NCBI GenBank assembly: GCA_016788425.1
Contig: JAEURQ010000002.1
Coordinates: 372,001 to 436,000, forward strand
Origin: Chthonomonas sp.
Lineage (GTDB): Bacteria; Armatimonadota; Fimbriimonadia; Fimbriimonadales; Fimbriimonadaceae
Length of the DNA: 64,000 nt
Direction: 5' to 3'
The notes under the pieces: model-generated
Seen by the model: the letters and a program-made list of their open reading frames with translations, nothing else
Database searches by the model: none
Told to the model about the DNA's origin: nothing
Shown: positions 26,865 to 35,939 of the stretch, piece by piece
Layout of the letters: each line of letters begins with the position of its first letter
How positions within the stretch are numbered: the stretch's first letter is position 1
Made by a program: the position numbers and the translations under genes

Positions 26865-27491
26865 ATGAGAGGTCTCACCCTACTTTTTGTCGCGTCACTC
26901 GCGGGCGCATCTTACGCCAGCATTATCAACGGCGGTTTTGAATCCCCGGCTCTGGGAAGTGGCTTGTACAACACGCTCACTCCCGCTGGCTGGTCTTCAA
27001 ATGGCACCAGCGGCGTTTGGAACATCCCAACAGGGGGATTCTTTGCGGCCGAGGCGCCCGAAGGAACCCAAATCGGTTATTCGAACGGCAGCGTTTTCGC
27101 GCAAGGCAACATCGGGATTCTTGCGGTTGACCAAGTAACCCTTTCCTGCATGGCTGGTCGACGCTCGGACACTTTCGCCGGCTCGTTCAAGATGCAACTT
27201 TGGGCCGGCGGCGCCCTAAATAGTTCGCTCGTAATGGTTGGCGGCACCCTGTTGGGTGAGGCGGCATTTGATCATACGAGCATTGCGCCCGCCACGTTCA
27301 CGCCGCTGTCGGTGGTTTACACGGCTCCTACGTCGAGCAGCCTGATTGGCCAATCGTTGACGGTTCGCTTGGAAAAGACGGTAGGTTCGCAGATGAACTT
27401 TGACGACTTCCGCATCAACGCGGTGCCCGAGCCAGGCTCCTTGGCCGCGTTGGCCATCGGCGCACTGCTTCTGCGAGCCCGCAAGAAGTAA
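26865..27491 (+). CDS. PEP-CTERM sorting domain protein
   Basis: This is a 208-aa exported protein with a signal peptide (MRGLTLLFVASLAGASYA), a beta-rich extracellular domain (INGGFESPALGSG start, typical of carbohydrate-binding-like PEP-CTERM proteins) and a C-terminal sorting tag: VPEPGSLAALAIGALLLRARKK split as VPEP motif, hydrophobic helix and basic end. An exosortase/archaeosortase-like enzyme elsewhere would process it. The upstream 130 bp is AT-rich, with a CAGTTTT-TATTG-AAAACTG inverted repeat near 26753-26772, and probably holds the promoter. CAGGA precedes the ATG. Confidence 0.88.
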   Translation: MRGLTLLFVASLAGASYASIINGGFESPALGSGLYNTLTPAGWSSNGTSGVWNIPTGGFFAAEAPEGTQIGYSNGSVFAQGNIGILAVDQVTLSCMAGRRSDTFAGSFKMQLWAGGALNSSLVMVGGTLLGEAAFDHTSIAPATFTPLSVVYTAPTSSSLIGQSLTVRLEKTVGSQMNFDDFRINAVPEPGSLAALAIGALLLRARKK

Positions 27492-27502
27492 GTCGCTTTT
27501 GG

Positions 27503-27530
27503 CGGTGGGCGAGGCCAATCTCGCCCACCG
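27503..27530 (+). terminator. GC-rich hairpin after the PEP-CTERM gene
   Basis: An 11-bp perfect stem (27503-27513 with 27520-27530) has a 6-nt loop but no T run on the plus strand. It may be a transcript-stabilising or weak termination hairpin. Confidence 0.45.
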
Positions 27531-27557
27531 TCCAAGGGTGATGTATCATTGAGGGTG

Positions 27558-28808
27558 ATGTCCCAAGGCTCGCTGCTATCCGCAGTTCACCTCGCCACGC
27601 GCCAACTTACTGGCGGCGGGAGCGTGAGCGAAACTCTCCGCGACGTGCTGGAGATTTGCATGGCGGCGGCTGGCGCCAAAAGCGGAACGATCTACCTGCA
27701 CGAAGCCGAGAAGAAGCAGCTGCTGTTCAAGCACGTTCTGCCTTCCGAAACCAAGATCAACTTCTCGAGCATTCCCGACGACTTTGGGAAGGCGGGCGAA
27801 GCGTTTCAGAACCGCAAAACCATCATCAGCGAGTTCAGCAGTGGCGACGAAGAGCGCCGCAAAATCGACGAGCAAGCCGGTACGCGAACGCAAAACATGA
27901 TCACCGTGCCGCTCATGATGTCGGGCGACGCGCCGATCGGCGTGGTGCAGCTCCTCAACAAGGCCGAGGGCCGATTCGATGAGCAAGACGCCGAAGTCCT
28001 GGAGACCGTCAGCGCGGTTAGCACCATGGCGTTCATGAACTCCAAACTGCTCGAAGAGCAGACCCGCGCCAGTCAACTCCTAGGCATGGGTCGCGTGGGC
28101 CACGACATCAAGAACATGGCGTTTACGCTCGACGCAGTTCTGAGTTTGGCCGACTTTAGCGTGGATGCCGCGAAGGAGGACATTCAAGGCGGCAACCCTG
28201 ACTCGGCGATGGAGAACATGGACCAAGTCAAGGAATCCATGGTCGAGCTCACTGGCTCCGTGGATCGCATCAAGCGCTATTCGCAGTTGATGAGCGACCT
28301 CAGCGCGGGGGCGGCCCTCAAGCCCGTGATCATCCACGCGCCGATGGCGGAGTCCATCCGCAGCAGCGTGAGCTATTTTGGCTCGATGGCGCGCAACAAC
28401 CGCGTCAAGCTGGTCGAGGAGATCGAGGAACTGGCGGCGTACCCGCACGACGAGATGTTTGTGTTTCGGGTGGTGCAGAACCTCGTGAGCAACGCCATTA
28501 AGGCGGTCGGCGAAGAAGACGAGAACCCTTACGATCAAGAGGACGAAACGCTTTGGAAGACCGTGACCGTGCGGCATTGCCTGCGCGATGGTCACCAGCT
28601 CATTGAAGTGCAAGACGACGGCCCGGGCATGCCCGAAGAGATTCGGCTGCGCATTTTGGCCGGCAACGCGGCGAGCGCGTGGAGCAACAACAGCGGCTCT
28701 GGTTGGGGCACCAAGATCGTGCTTGAACTGGCCAAGGCTTTGAACGCGCACTTGGAAATTGATTCCGAGCTTGGCGTCGGCACCACGTTCCGAATCGTGT
28801 TCGCCTAG
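27558..28808 (+). CDS. Cytosolic GAF-domain sensor histidine kinase
   Basis: Domain order: GAF (about 10-165; SGTIYLHEAEKKQLLF, MITVPLMMSGDAPIGVVQLLNK), a helical dimerisation region with GMGRVGHDIKNMAFTLDAVL (His near 182, GHDIKN instead of the common HExRTPL or HEIxNPL), and HATPase_c with N box NLVSNAIKAV and G1 DDGPGMP. There are no transmembrane helices and no receiver partner gene adjacent. The start is taken at ATG 27558, with TATCAT 8 nt upstream; a TTG at 27549 is possible. The gene ends in a CTAG shared with the convergent DinB gene. Confidence 0.88.
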   Translation: MSQGSLLSAVHLATRQLTGGGSVSETLRDVLEICMAAAGAKSGTIYLHEAEKKQLLFKHVLPSETKINFSSIPDDFGKAGEAFQNRKTIISEFSSGDEERRKIDEQAGTRTQNMITVPLMMSGDAPIGVVQLLNKAEGRFDEQDAEVLETVSAVSTMAFMNSKLLEEQTRASQLLGMGRVGHDIKNMAFTLDAVLSLADFSVDAAKEDIQGGNPDSAMENMDQVKESMVELTGSVDRIKRYSQLMSDLSAGAALKPVIIHAPMAESIRSSVSYFGSMARNNRVKLVEEIEELAAYPHDEMFVFRVVQNLVSNAIKAVGEEDENPYDQEDETLWKTVTVRHCLRDGHQLIEVQDDGPGMPEEIRLRILAGNAASAWSNNSGSGWGTKIVLELAKALNAHLEIDSELGVGTTFRIVFA

Positions 28809-29254
28809 TTTTCGATCTGCATCACGTAGCGCGCGAAGTCGGTTTCAGGGAATTCCTCCACACCGTGGGCTCGGCACAAGCCGCGCAATTCGCCTCGATG
28901 ATAGTTGCCGTGGTTGATGAGCTGCCGCACAATATCCTCGAGCGTCAGGTACATCACCTTGCCTTCGCGCTCCCAATTGATGAACGCCTCGATATCGGCC
29001 ATGGCGATGAACTCGCGCCACCGGGCATTGGTGGCGCTGAGCCAAGCCGCGGTATCGGGCTCTTCGGGCGCCTGCTCATCCTCATTCCAGCACCGACCCA
29101 ACCAGCGGTTTTGGGCCATCGCAATGTGGCGCAGGATGTCGTTCGCTTGGTCGGCAAACGGCAGATTCGGTGCGGCCGCCACCCAGAGGTCGTTCGCCCA
29201 CGCGTGGTAGGTGAACTCGCGAACGTACTCCTGGTTCCGATCAGTGCCGCTCAA
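28805..29254 (-). CDS. DinB-like four-helix metalloprotein
   Basis: This 149-aa protein has the DinB/YfiT fold pattern: HAWANDLWVAAA, a helix with ILRHIAMAQNRWLGR and the closing LINHGNYHRGELRGL segment, whose His residues would be the metal ligands. Members include thiol-dependent transferases (bacillithiol/mycothiol class) and damage-inducible proteins. The substrate is unknown here. The ATG overlaps the livG stop by 4 nt, placing it at the end of the liv operon, though no functional link is evident. Confidence 0.78.
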   Translation of the reverse strand: MSGTDRNQEYVREFTYHAWANDLWVAAAPNLPFADQANDILRHIAMAQNRWLGRCWNEDEQAPEEPDTAAWLSATNARWREFIAMADIEAFINWEREGKVMYLTLEDIVRQLINHGNYHRGELRGLCRAHGVEEFPETDFARYVMQIEN

Positions 29255-30045
29255 ACAGGCTCACCCAAGTAGGCTTCAATGACCTTCGGATCGTTGCGGA
29301 TTTCGTCCGGCACGCCGGTGGCGATCTGCTTGCCGCGGTCGAGCACCACGATGCGCTCACAAAGATTCATCACAAACTTCATGTCGTGCTCAATCAGCAG
29401 CACCGTAATCGCAAAGTCGTCGCGCAGCTTGCGCACTGTCTGCATGAGGTCTTCCGATTCCTGCGGGTTCATCCCGGCGGCCGGCTCATCCAGCAGCAAA
29501 AGCTTGGGCTGAGTGGCCATGGCGCGCGCGATTTCCAGGCGGCGCTGTTTGCCGTAGGGAAGGTCCGCGCTGCGCTCGTGGGCCAGGTTATCAAGGTTCA
29601 GCACCTTGAGCAACGCCATCGCTTCTTCGCGTTGGCGACCAGTCTCACGAATTGCCTTCGGCAGGTGCCCAAGAGCCTGAAGCAGGTTGGCGCGGTTGCG
29701 CAGGTAACCGCCGACCATCACGTTTTCGAGAACCGACAGCGACGGGAAAATGCGGATGTTTTGGAACGTCCGCGCAATGCCCATCTTCGCAATTTGGTGG
29801 GGAGCCTTTGGTTTGCGGCGACCGCCGGTCGCAGCGCTGATATTGATCGCGGTGTCCTCGAATAGCACGCTGCCCGATGTCGCCTGATACATCCCGGTGA
29901 CGAGGTTAAAGCAGGTCGTTTTGCCCGCGCCGTTCGGGCCGATCAGGCCGAAAAGCTCGCCCTGTTTGACCTGGAAAGAAACCTCGTTGACCGCGGTGAG
30001 ACCGCCAAACTTGATCGTGGCCGCTTGGAGTTCGAGAACGTTCAT
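29251..30045 (-). CDS. livG: Branched-chain amino acid ABC transporter, ATP-binding protein LivG
   Basis: This is one of the two ATPases of a HAAT-family importer. Walker [11 protein letters not shown]-loop region, signature [16 protein letters not shown], Walker [14 protein letters not shown] and a His switch ([11 protein letters not shown]) are all present. The C-terminal LivG-type extension ends EAYLGEPV. The length of 264 aa is normal. livM overlaps its start by 4 nt. The second ATPase LivF, usually next in the operon, is missing here; a DinB-like gene follows instead. Confidence 0.93.
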   Translation of the reverse strand: MNVLELQAATIKFGGLTAVNEVSFQVKQGELFGLIGPNGAGKTTCFNLVTGMYQATSGSVLFEDTAINISAATGGRRKPKAPHQIAKMGIARTFQNIRIFPSLSVLENVMVGGYLRNRANLLQALGHLPKAIRETGRQREEAMALLKVLNLDNLAHERSADLPYGKQRRLEIARAMATQPKLLLLDEPAAGMNPQESEDLMQTVRKLRDDFAITVLLIEHDMKFVMNLCERIVVLDRGKQIATGVPDEIRNDPKVIEAYLGEPV

Positions 30046-31220
30046 GCTGCCACCTCGTCGGCCTTGCCGCCGAAGAGGTGGCCGAGCGAGAACTCCTTGT
30101 GACCGAACACTCCTTGCGGGCGAAGCAGCATCACCACGATGAGGGTGATCGCGAGAATCGGCATCCGAAGGCTGTTGCCGTCAATCGTTTTGGCGAGCGC
30201 CGGAATCATGCTGAGTTTGCCGCCGATGAAGGTGAGCAGTACCCCGCCGAGTACGGTGAGCCCAACCCATCGGGCGCGCTTCTCGTGGACGTGCTCCATA
30301 AGCCAGCGGATCACGCTGACACAGATCACGATGCTTAGCGCCGCGCCGAGCACCGCGCCCACCGGTACTTGGCCGAGGTTGCGGAGCTGCTCGGGAATGA
30401 TGTAGAGCACAATGGCGGCGACCACTGAACCTGTGATCGAGCCGGTGCCTCCCAAAACCACCATGGTAAGGATCAAGAAACTGATATCCATCTTAAACTT
30501 ATCCGGCGTGAGGAAGCCATCAAAGTTGGCAAAGAGGGAGCCCGCCATCCCGGCAAACATTGAGCCGAGAACAAACGCGCCGACCTTGATGCGGGTGGTG
30601 TTGACTCCCATCGCGTTGGCCGCGACTTCGTCTTCCCGGACGGCGATAAACGCCAGGCCCTGCGCGTTCTGCAGCAAGTTGCGGCATACCGCGATGGTGA
30701 CAAAGGCGAGGAGCCAAATCAGCCACACGTAGTCGCGGGTCGTCGGCGTCACGTTAAAGCCGCTCGACCGGTTGTAAAGGTCCAGGTTTTGGGCGACAAT
30801 CCGGATGATTTCCCCAAAGCCGAGCGTGACCAGCGCCAGGTAGTCGCCACGAAGTCGCAGCGAAGGCAAGCCGACAATCAGCCCCATCAGCGCGGACGTT
30901 ATGCCTCCGGCGAGCATGGAGAGCACGACCTTGGTGAACAACGGCAGCGAGGCCATGTGCGGCCATACGAGCAGCCCGAGCGTGCCGCTGGTGTACGCGC
31001 CGACCATCCAGAATCCGGCGTGGCCGATGCTGAACTGACCGGTGATACCGTTGATAAGGTTGAGGCTGACGGCGAGCGTCACGTAGATGCCGCAGTAGGC
31101 GAGCAGCGTGTATAGGTAGCCGCCGCCAAACATAGACTTGCCCAGGACCTGAATCCCCAGCGCCAGCGCAATGCCGAGAACGATGGAAATCAGTCGAACG
31201 GGAAGGAAGTTGGCGCGCAT
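30042..31220 (-). CDS. livM: Branched-chain amino acid ABC transporter permease LivM
   Basis: This polytopic inner-membrane permease of 392 aa has about ten hydrophobic segments. Typical LivM sequence includes [48 protein letters not shown] and the EAA-like loop [15 protein letters not shown]. It pairs with LivH to form the channel. TAATG overlap with livH indicates coupled translation. Confidence 0.93.
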   Translation of the reverse strand: MRANFLPVRLISIVLGIALALGIQVLGKSMFGGGYLYTLLAYCGIYVTLAVSLNLINGITGQFSIGHAGFWMVGAYTSGTLGLLVWPHMASLPLFTKVVLSMLAGGITSALMGLIVGLPSLRLRGDYLALVTLGFGEIIRIVAQNLDLYNRSSGFNVTPTTRDYVWLIWLLAFVTIAVCRNLLQNAQGLAFIAVREDEVAANAMGVNTTRIKVGAFVLGSMFAGMAGSLFANFDGFLTPDKFKMDISFLILTMVVLGGTGSITGSVVAAIVLYIIPEQLRNLGQVPVGAVLGAALSIVICVSVIRWLMEHVHEKRARWVGLTVLGGVLLTFIGGKLSMIPALAKTIDGNSLRMPILAITLIVVMLLRPQGVFGHKEFSLGHLFGGKADEVAA

Positions 31221-32392
31221 TAGACTTTCTCCACCGCGGCCGAACCGAGTAACCCGCCGGGTTTAAAGATGAGCACGGCGATTAAGATGACAAAGGCGGC
31301 GGCGTCCTTATAGCCGCTGTAGCCAATCCAGGTGACGAGCGATTCGGCGACACCCAACAGGAATCCGCCCAGCACGGCGCCCGGGATGTTGCCGATTCCG
31401 CCGAGCACCGCCGCGACAAACGCCTTGGTGCCGAGGAGGACGCCGGAGAACGTGGTGATGGAGGAGCCACCGATGAACGTGAAGTTCATCATCGCCCCGG
31501 CCCCGGCGAGCGCCGACCCGATCACGAACGTAAATGTGATGATCGAGTCCACGTTGATGCCCATGAGACTTGCACTTTGGAAGTCGTGAGACACTGCGCG
31601 CATCGCGCGGCCCGCCTTGGTGCGCATGACGAGCACATAAAGGAGCGCCATCAGCACGAGCGTGGTGGCGAACATGATGAGCTGTCCCTTGGGAATGCCC
31701 ACATTCACGCTTCCGCGGTTCACTGCGGCTTCGGCATCTTTCAGCTTGGTTTCGACCGCCTGAAACTCCTTCTTGGCTTCCTTTCCGGCGGGGGAAAGGT
31801 CGTAGGGGTTAGGCTCGGAGGCCTTCACCGCCAACCACTTGGTGTTAGCGGCATCGAAGAGTTGTTGCTGGGCGGCAAGGGCCTGATTCAGGTCGCCGGA
31901 AGCTGGCTTCAAGGTCACGTTCAGGTTGTCTTGGAACGGGCTGACCCGCGAGTTGATGCTCGGTACCGGGCTGGTGGGCAAGAAAATCTGGCCCGCGTAC
32001 TGAATCAATAGCGAGACACCGATCGCGGTGATGAGGCTCGCGATGCGCGGTTGCTTTCGCAGCGGGCGATAAGCAAAACGCTCAATGAGTACGCCGATGA
32101 TCGCGCAGAGCGTCATGGAGATGAGGAGCATAAGCACCAACGCCAAGATCGAGGATCCCGTGGGGTTGTCGGTCGGCGCATATCCCATGCGCCAGCTCAC
32201 AAACAGCGAGATGAATCCGCCGAGCATGAACACTTCGCCGTGAGCGAAGTTGATCAGCTTGAGGACCCCATAAACCATGGTGTAGCCCAGGGCGATGAGG
32301 GCATAGATACCCCCGTTGAGGATGCCATTCACAATCTGCTGCGGCAGAATCTGGAACGACACTTCTCCGAGAAAATGATTGAGTAGATGCAC
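31220..32392 (-). CDS. livH: Branched-chain amino acid ABC transporter permease LivH with inserted soluble domain
   Basis: This is the permease partner of LivM. The N-terminal half has IVNGILNGGIYALIALGYTMVYGVLKLINFAHGE, and the C-terminal half the usual GINVDSIITFTFVIGSALAGA and VLGGIGNIPGAVLGG. At 390 aa it is about 90 residues longer than most LivH. The extra length is a hydrophilic, helix-prone insertion at about 148-228 (DLNQALAAQQQLFDAAN, KEAKKEFQAVETKLKDAEAA) between transmembrane segments, probably facing the periplasm. The region looks like a short coiled coil that might contact the binding protein. Confidence 0.9.
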   Translation of the reverse strand: MHLLNHFLGEVSFQILPQQIVNGILNGGIYALIALGYTMVYGVLKLINFAHGEVFMLGGFISLFVSWRMGYAPTDNPTGSSILALVLMLLISMTLCAIIGVLIERFAYRPLRKQPRIASLITAIGVSLLIQYAGQIFLPTSPVPSINSRVSPFQDNLNVTLKPASGDLNQALAAQQQLFDAANTKWLAVKASEPNPYDLSPAGKEAKKEFQAVETKLKDAEAAVNRGSVNVGIPKGQLIMFATTLVLMALLYVLVMRTKAGRAMRAVSHDFQSASLMGINVDSIITFTFVIGSALAGAGAMMNFTFIGGSSITTFSGVLLGTKAFVAAVLGGIGNIPGAVLGGFLLGVAESLVTWIGYSGYKDAAAFVILIAVLIFKPGGLLGSAAVEKV

Positions 32393-32404
32393 GGTGGACT
32401 ATGA

Positions 32405-32440
32405 GTAAAAGAGCGTCCCCCGCAGGCGGGGAACGCTCTA
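32405..32440 (-). terminator. Attenuating hairpin between livJ and livH
   Basis: AGAGCGTCCCC pairs with GGGGAACGCTCT (one bulge) around a CGCAGGC loop. Read on the minus strand it is followed by TTTTAC. It would trim most transcripts after livJ, leaving more binding protein than permease. Confidence 0.6.
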
Positions 32441-32462
32441 TGTTAGCAGAGTCTGCGCCTGC

Positions 32463-33725
32463 TTAGAGATCGCCGGGCTCGTATGCCTTGCGGAAAACTT
32501 GGAAGCCTTCCGACATCGGGCGAACCTCAACCACGAGGGCGCGCTTTTCCGGGTTGCCGTTGGCACCCTTCAGAGTGATCTTGCCGCTCACGCCGGGGAA
32601 GTCCACGGTTTCGTCAATTGCCGTGATCAGGGCCTTCGAGTCCATCGTCTTGGCGCGCTTCAGCGCGTCGAGCGTCAGGGCCATCGCATCGTAGCCGAGA
32701 GCGGCCATGGTGGTGCCGGGCTCTTGGCCAAACTTCGCCTTCCACTTGTCAAGGAATGTCTTGACTTCGGGTCGAGTTTCCTTGTTGTTGTAGTGGTTGC
32801 AGAAGAAGCCGCCGAGGATCGCGTCGCCGCCGCTGGTTAGCAGCTGCGAGCTATCCCAACCGTCGCCGCCGAGCATCTTCACCTTCAGGCCGGCTTGGAC
32901 CGCTTGTTGTGCGATCGGGCCGACTTCGGTGAAGTAACCGCTCAGGAAGAGTCCGTCCGGATTCTTGGCCTTGAGCGAGGTGAGTTGCGGGCTGAATTGG
33001 GTTTGGCCGCTTTCGTAGCTTTCTTCGCCGACGATCGTGCCGCCGAGCGCCTTGAACTTTTCGCCGAAACTCTTCGAAAGATACTGGCTGTACGGCTGCT
33101 TTTGGTCCGTCATCAGGGCGACGTTCTTCAGACCAAGTTCTTCGTAGGCAAACTTAGCCATAAGCGGGCCTTGAAAGTCGTCGGTGTAGCACACGCGGAA
33201 CACGTGGTTGCCTTCGTCGGTGAGGTCGGTGCGGGTCGCACCGACGCTAATGACGGGCACGGCCTTGTCGTAGGCGACCTTCGCCATTTGAATGGTGAAG
33301 CCAGAAGCGACTTCGCCAACCAGCGCGATCACGCCGTCGCCGAGCAGCTTTTCGGCCGCGGTCTTGGCTTGTTCGGCCTTGCTTTGGCTGTCGCCGATGA
33401 GCATTTGAACCTTCTTGCCACCGATGCCGCCCGCGGCGTTGATTTCGTCAACCGCCATTTGCGCGCCGCGCGCCGAATCTTCGCCCCAAGGCTTGAGTTC
33501 GCCGGTGGACGAAGCGACGATGCCGATCTTGATGACGTCGCCTTCAACCTTCACGCCTTCCGCCGTGACGGCTTTGCGCTTCATGGTTTCGCTTCCGCCG
33601 CTGGCGGTGCTGGTACCGCCGCCCGAGGCGGTGGTTTCTTCGCCCTTGGGTCCGCAGCCAGCCATGAAGGCGCCGAAGATAGCCATCGAAGCGATCGATG
33701 TCAGAAATGTTGCATTGATTTTCAT
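32463..33725 (-). CDS. livJ: Branched-chain amino acid ABC transporter substrate-binding lipoprotein
   Basis: This is a periplasmic binding protein of the Leu/Ile/Val family (type I fold). From ATG 33725 the protein has 420 aa with a lipoprotein signal (FGAFMAGC, acylated Cys at 24), a Ser/Thr/Gly linker, then IKIGIVASSTGELKPWGEDSARGAQMAVDEINAAGGI and later YDAMALTLDALKRAKTMD. Upstream in-frame codons (to 33752) would put charged residues before the signal and are rejected. GGAGG lies 12 nt before the ATG. A good sigma70-type promoter is seen at 33780-33808. Confidence 0.92.
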   Translation of the reverse strand: MKINATFLTSIASMAIFGAFMAGCGPKGEETTASGGGTSTASGGSETMKRKAVTAEGVKVEGDVIKIGIVASSTGELKPWGEDSARGAQMAVDEINAAGGIGGKKVQMLIGDSQSKAEQAKTAAEKLLGDGVIALVGEVASGFTIQMAKVAYDKAVPVISVGATRTDLTDEGNHVFRVCYTDDFQGPLMAKFAYEELGLKNVALMTDQKQPYSQYLSKSFGEKFKALGGTIVGEESYESGQTQFSPQLTSLKAKNPDGLFLSGYFTEVGPIAQQAVQAGLKVKMLGGDGWDSSQLLTSGGDAILGGFFCNHYNNKETRPEVKTFLDKWKAKFGQEPGTTMAALGYDAMALTLDALKRAKTMDSKALITAIDETVDFPGVSGKITLKGANGNPEKRALVVEVRPMSEGFQVFRKAYEPGDL

Positions 33726-33779
33726 GCTCAGAAATTGCCTCCGCCCCCGCAAGTTTTGCCGGGGTCCCTTGACTTCGCT

Positions 33780-33838
33780 AGTATACAGAATTGCACCTTG
33801 CTTGTCTAGGTCGGCAATTCAACTGCCGACTCTATAAT
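33780..33838. promoter_or_regulatory. Divergent liv/TPR control region with inverted repeat
   Basis: Minus strand: TAGACA (33803-33808), 17-bp spacer, TATACT (33780-33785), reading into livJ. Plus strand: TATAAT at 33833-33838, 11 nt before the TPR gene ATG. Between them is the 7-bp inverted repeat GTCGGCA-N7-TGCCGAC (33810-33830), placed just upstream of the liv -35 and of the TPR -10, as expected of a shared operator. Confidence 0.6.
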
Positions 33839-33849
33839 AGAGAGTAGCA

Positions 33850-34674
33850 ATGGGGTCACCAGAAAAGTTCCTTCAACAAGCGGGCGATGCGCTTGGGGCC
33901 GATCGTTTTACCGACGCATTGGGCATTCTGGATCAGGCGTTGGAGCAGTTTCCGCAACACGCTGATGCCCACGTGCTCAAGGGGATCGCGCTCGCCGAGC
34001 TTGGTCGCAACGAGGAAGCCACCGACTCCTTCAAACGGGCTATCAATTTAGCGCCGTCCCGCTTTAAGGCGTACTACAATTTCGCGACCCATCTTTACCA
34101 AACAGGAGCGATGGCCGAGGCCGAGGACATGGCGACCAAGGCGCTGGAGCTCAACCCCACCCACGCTGACACCCGCGACCTGCTGGCCCTCATCCGCAAC
34201 GAAACGCCCGCGCCGCGCCCCGATCTTTCGGGACGGCCCTATGGTGAGGGCGAGTTCAAGGTGACGAGCTACCGCATGGGCGAGCAGTTTAAGCCGGAGC
34301 ACACGATCCCCTGGATTGCGCGCATGGGCAAGGCGTGGCCCGCCATCGGCTGGCTGTTGGCGGCGATCTCGGCCTGCACCATGGTGTTCTTCATCAAGCT
34401 GGGGGCGGATTACATCAGCTCGCCGAATATCTCCAACGCCACCAGCTTCACGAACCAACTGATGACCGGACCGCAGTACACCGCCGCGATTGTCGTTGCC
34501 TTGATCGGCTTTATCGCGACCAGCGTTTGGAGCGTATTGGACCTCATGGATCGCAGCTCCCGCGAATTTGTCTGGGTGCTGTTGCTGTGCCTCACGAGCA
34601 TTCCCGTCTGCGTCGTCACCGGATTGCAGTGGGTGACTTTGCCGCTTTATCTACTTTTTGGTCGTCGAGCCTGA
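33850..34674 (+). CDS. TPR-repeat membrane protein
   Basis: This is a 274-aa protein. Residues 1-120 contain three tetratricopeptide repeats (ADRFTDALGILDQALEQFPQ, ADAHVLKGIALAELGRNEEA, KAYYNFATHLYQTGAMAEAE). A linker leads to three hydrophobic segments (WLLAAISACTMVFFIKLG, AAIVVALIGFIATSVWSVL, FVWVLLLCLTSIPVCVV). TATAAT lies close to the ATG, leaving only a few leader nucleotides. The cytoplasmic TPR part probably binds a protein partner; the role is unknown. Its 3' end is followed within 40 bp by the aspartyl protease gene. Confidence 0.8.
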   Translation: MGSPEKFLQQAGDALGADRFTDALGILDQALEQFPQHADAHVLKGIALAELGRNEEATDSFKRAINLAPSRFKAYYNFATHLYQTGAMAEAEDMATKALELNPTHADTRDLLALIRNETPAPRPDLSGRPYGEGEFKVTSYRMGEQFKPEHTIPWIARMGKAWPAIGWLLAAISACTMVFFIKLGADYISSPNISNATSFTNQLMTGPQYTAAIVVALIGFIATSVWSVLDLMDRSSREFVWVLLLCLTSIPVCVVTGLQWVTLPLYLLFGRRA

Positions 34675-34696
34675 CGCGAAACCGCCGTTTCCGCGT

Positions 34697-34702
34697 TAGA
34701 AT
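34697..34702 (+). promoter_or_regulatory. Leaderless -10 box of the aspartyl protease gene
   Basis: TAGAAT sits 7 nt before ATG 34710 with no ribosome binding site between. Confidence 0.5.
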
Positions 34703-34709
34703 ATGTGAC

Positions 34710-35939
34710 ATGATGCTTCCGCTTCTAGCTGGAATTATTCTGGGCCAAGCCGCGCCCGCGACCAAACCCGTGAACGTCGTGCCGTTTAAGCGCGGCGAGA
34801 ACTCGATGATCATTGACGCAACGGTGAACGGTGTCAAGGGCTCGTTCATGTTTGATACCGGGTTCGCCGGGGCGTTCGTCATGGGCGATCAGTACAACAT
34901 TGGGCCGGCAACCGGCACCATTACCCTGCGCGACTTTGTCGGCGAGTTGCAAGCCAAAACCGTGAAGATGCGCAGCCTGGAAATCGGCGGCATGAAGATC
35001 AAGTGCGACGATGATATCGTGCAGCAACCCGGCGAAAACATGTCCGAATCGTACGGCGTGCACTGCGACGGCATCATGGGCCTCAGCGTATTTAAGGACC
35101 AGATTTTCGAGATCAACTTCCAAAAAAACGAGATATACTTCTATCCGAAAACCTACGATATCACCAAGAAGCCGACGGACAACAAGAAGACTTTCTTGCA
35201 AAAGATGTTGCCCATGGGCAACACCGCGATTGAGCTGCTCGTGCACACCAAGGACGAGCAAGAGTTCATCCTGACGCTTGACACCGGCAACGCGTTCTAC
35301 GCGACGACGTACCTGGAAACAATCGAGAACGCCGGTCTTTGGCCCAAGGAAAAGAAGCCCGATTTCATGAAATCCTCGTTCGTCGCGAGCGGGGAAGTGC
35401 CCAGCTTTACCACGCGCCTGGCCGACCTGCACATCTTCGGCGTCCCGGTGAAAGAGAGCTATTGGGACATCATCGCCCAGCCTTCGGGTTCGGCGGATAG
35501 CCAAGGCACGGTGGGGTTTGGCTTCCTCAGCAACTTCAACGTGACCATTGACCTCGGTCGTCGCCGCGTTTTCATGGAGATGTTCAAGGAGAACGCTCAG
35601 AACGAAGCCGAGGCCGAGTTGGGTTTGGTCGCGCTTTACGACGAAGAACTTAAGGGCGTGGTTGTGTACCGCGTTATGCCGAAGTCGCCCGCGGACAAGG
35701 CGGGCATCAAGCCGCTCGACCACATTCTCTCGCTGGACGGCGTGGAACTGCAAAAGCAGGGCTATCGCGAAATGCGCCGCTTGCTCGAGGGCGCTCCTGG
35801 ATCGAAGGTCAAGGTGATCGCTAGCCGCCAGGGTGTGGTCAAGCGCTACGAAATTGAGCGCGACTATCTGATTAACCAGATGCCGCCGCGAACTGCTGGA
35901 TCACCTGGTCAAGCATCGCCTCCGTCAGGCGGCCGGTAA
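34710..35939 (+). CDS. Exported retropepsin-like aspartyl protease with PDZ domain
   Basis: The 409-aa product has a short hydrophobic N-terminus ([14 protein letters not shown], likely signal peptide). Two retropepsin-like halves follow: [13 protein letters not shown] with D49 and [14 protein letters not shown] with D191. Single-chain fusion of two DTG halves would build a complete active site, as in pepsin. The C-terminal PDZ domain (about 305-390) shows [29 protein letters not shown]. The longer upstream open frame is antisense or out of frame to the TPR gene and is not used. The 3' end overlaps udgB by 68 bp on the opposite strand. Substrate unknown. Confidence 0.82.
   Translation: MMLPLLAGIILGQAAPATKPVNVVPFKRGENSMIIDATVNGVKGSFMFDTGFAGAFVMGDQYNIGPATGTITLRDFVGELQAKTVKMRSLEIGGMKIKCDDDIVQQPGENMSESYGVHCDGIMGLSVFKDQIFEINFQKNEIYFYPKTYDITKKPTDNKKTFLQKMLPMGNTAIELLVHTKDEQEFILTLDTGNAFYATTYLETIENAGLWPKEKKPDFMKSSFVASGEVPSFTTRLADLHIFGVPVKESYWDIIAQPSGSADSQGTVGFGFLSNFNVTIDLGRRRVFMEMFKENAQNEAEAELGLVALYDEELKGVVVYRVMPKSPADKAGIKPLDHILSLDGVELQKQGYREMRRLLEGAPGSKVKVIASRQGVVKRYEIERDYLINQMPPRTAGSPGQASPPSGGR

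Noticed and set aside
33726-33752. Upstream in-frame start for livJ (33752)
   Set aside because: It would place MRGRRQFLS before the lipoprotein signal. ATG 33725 gives a normal signal with the lipobox Cys at 24.
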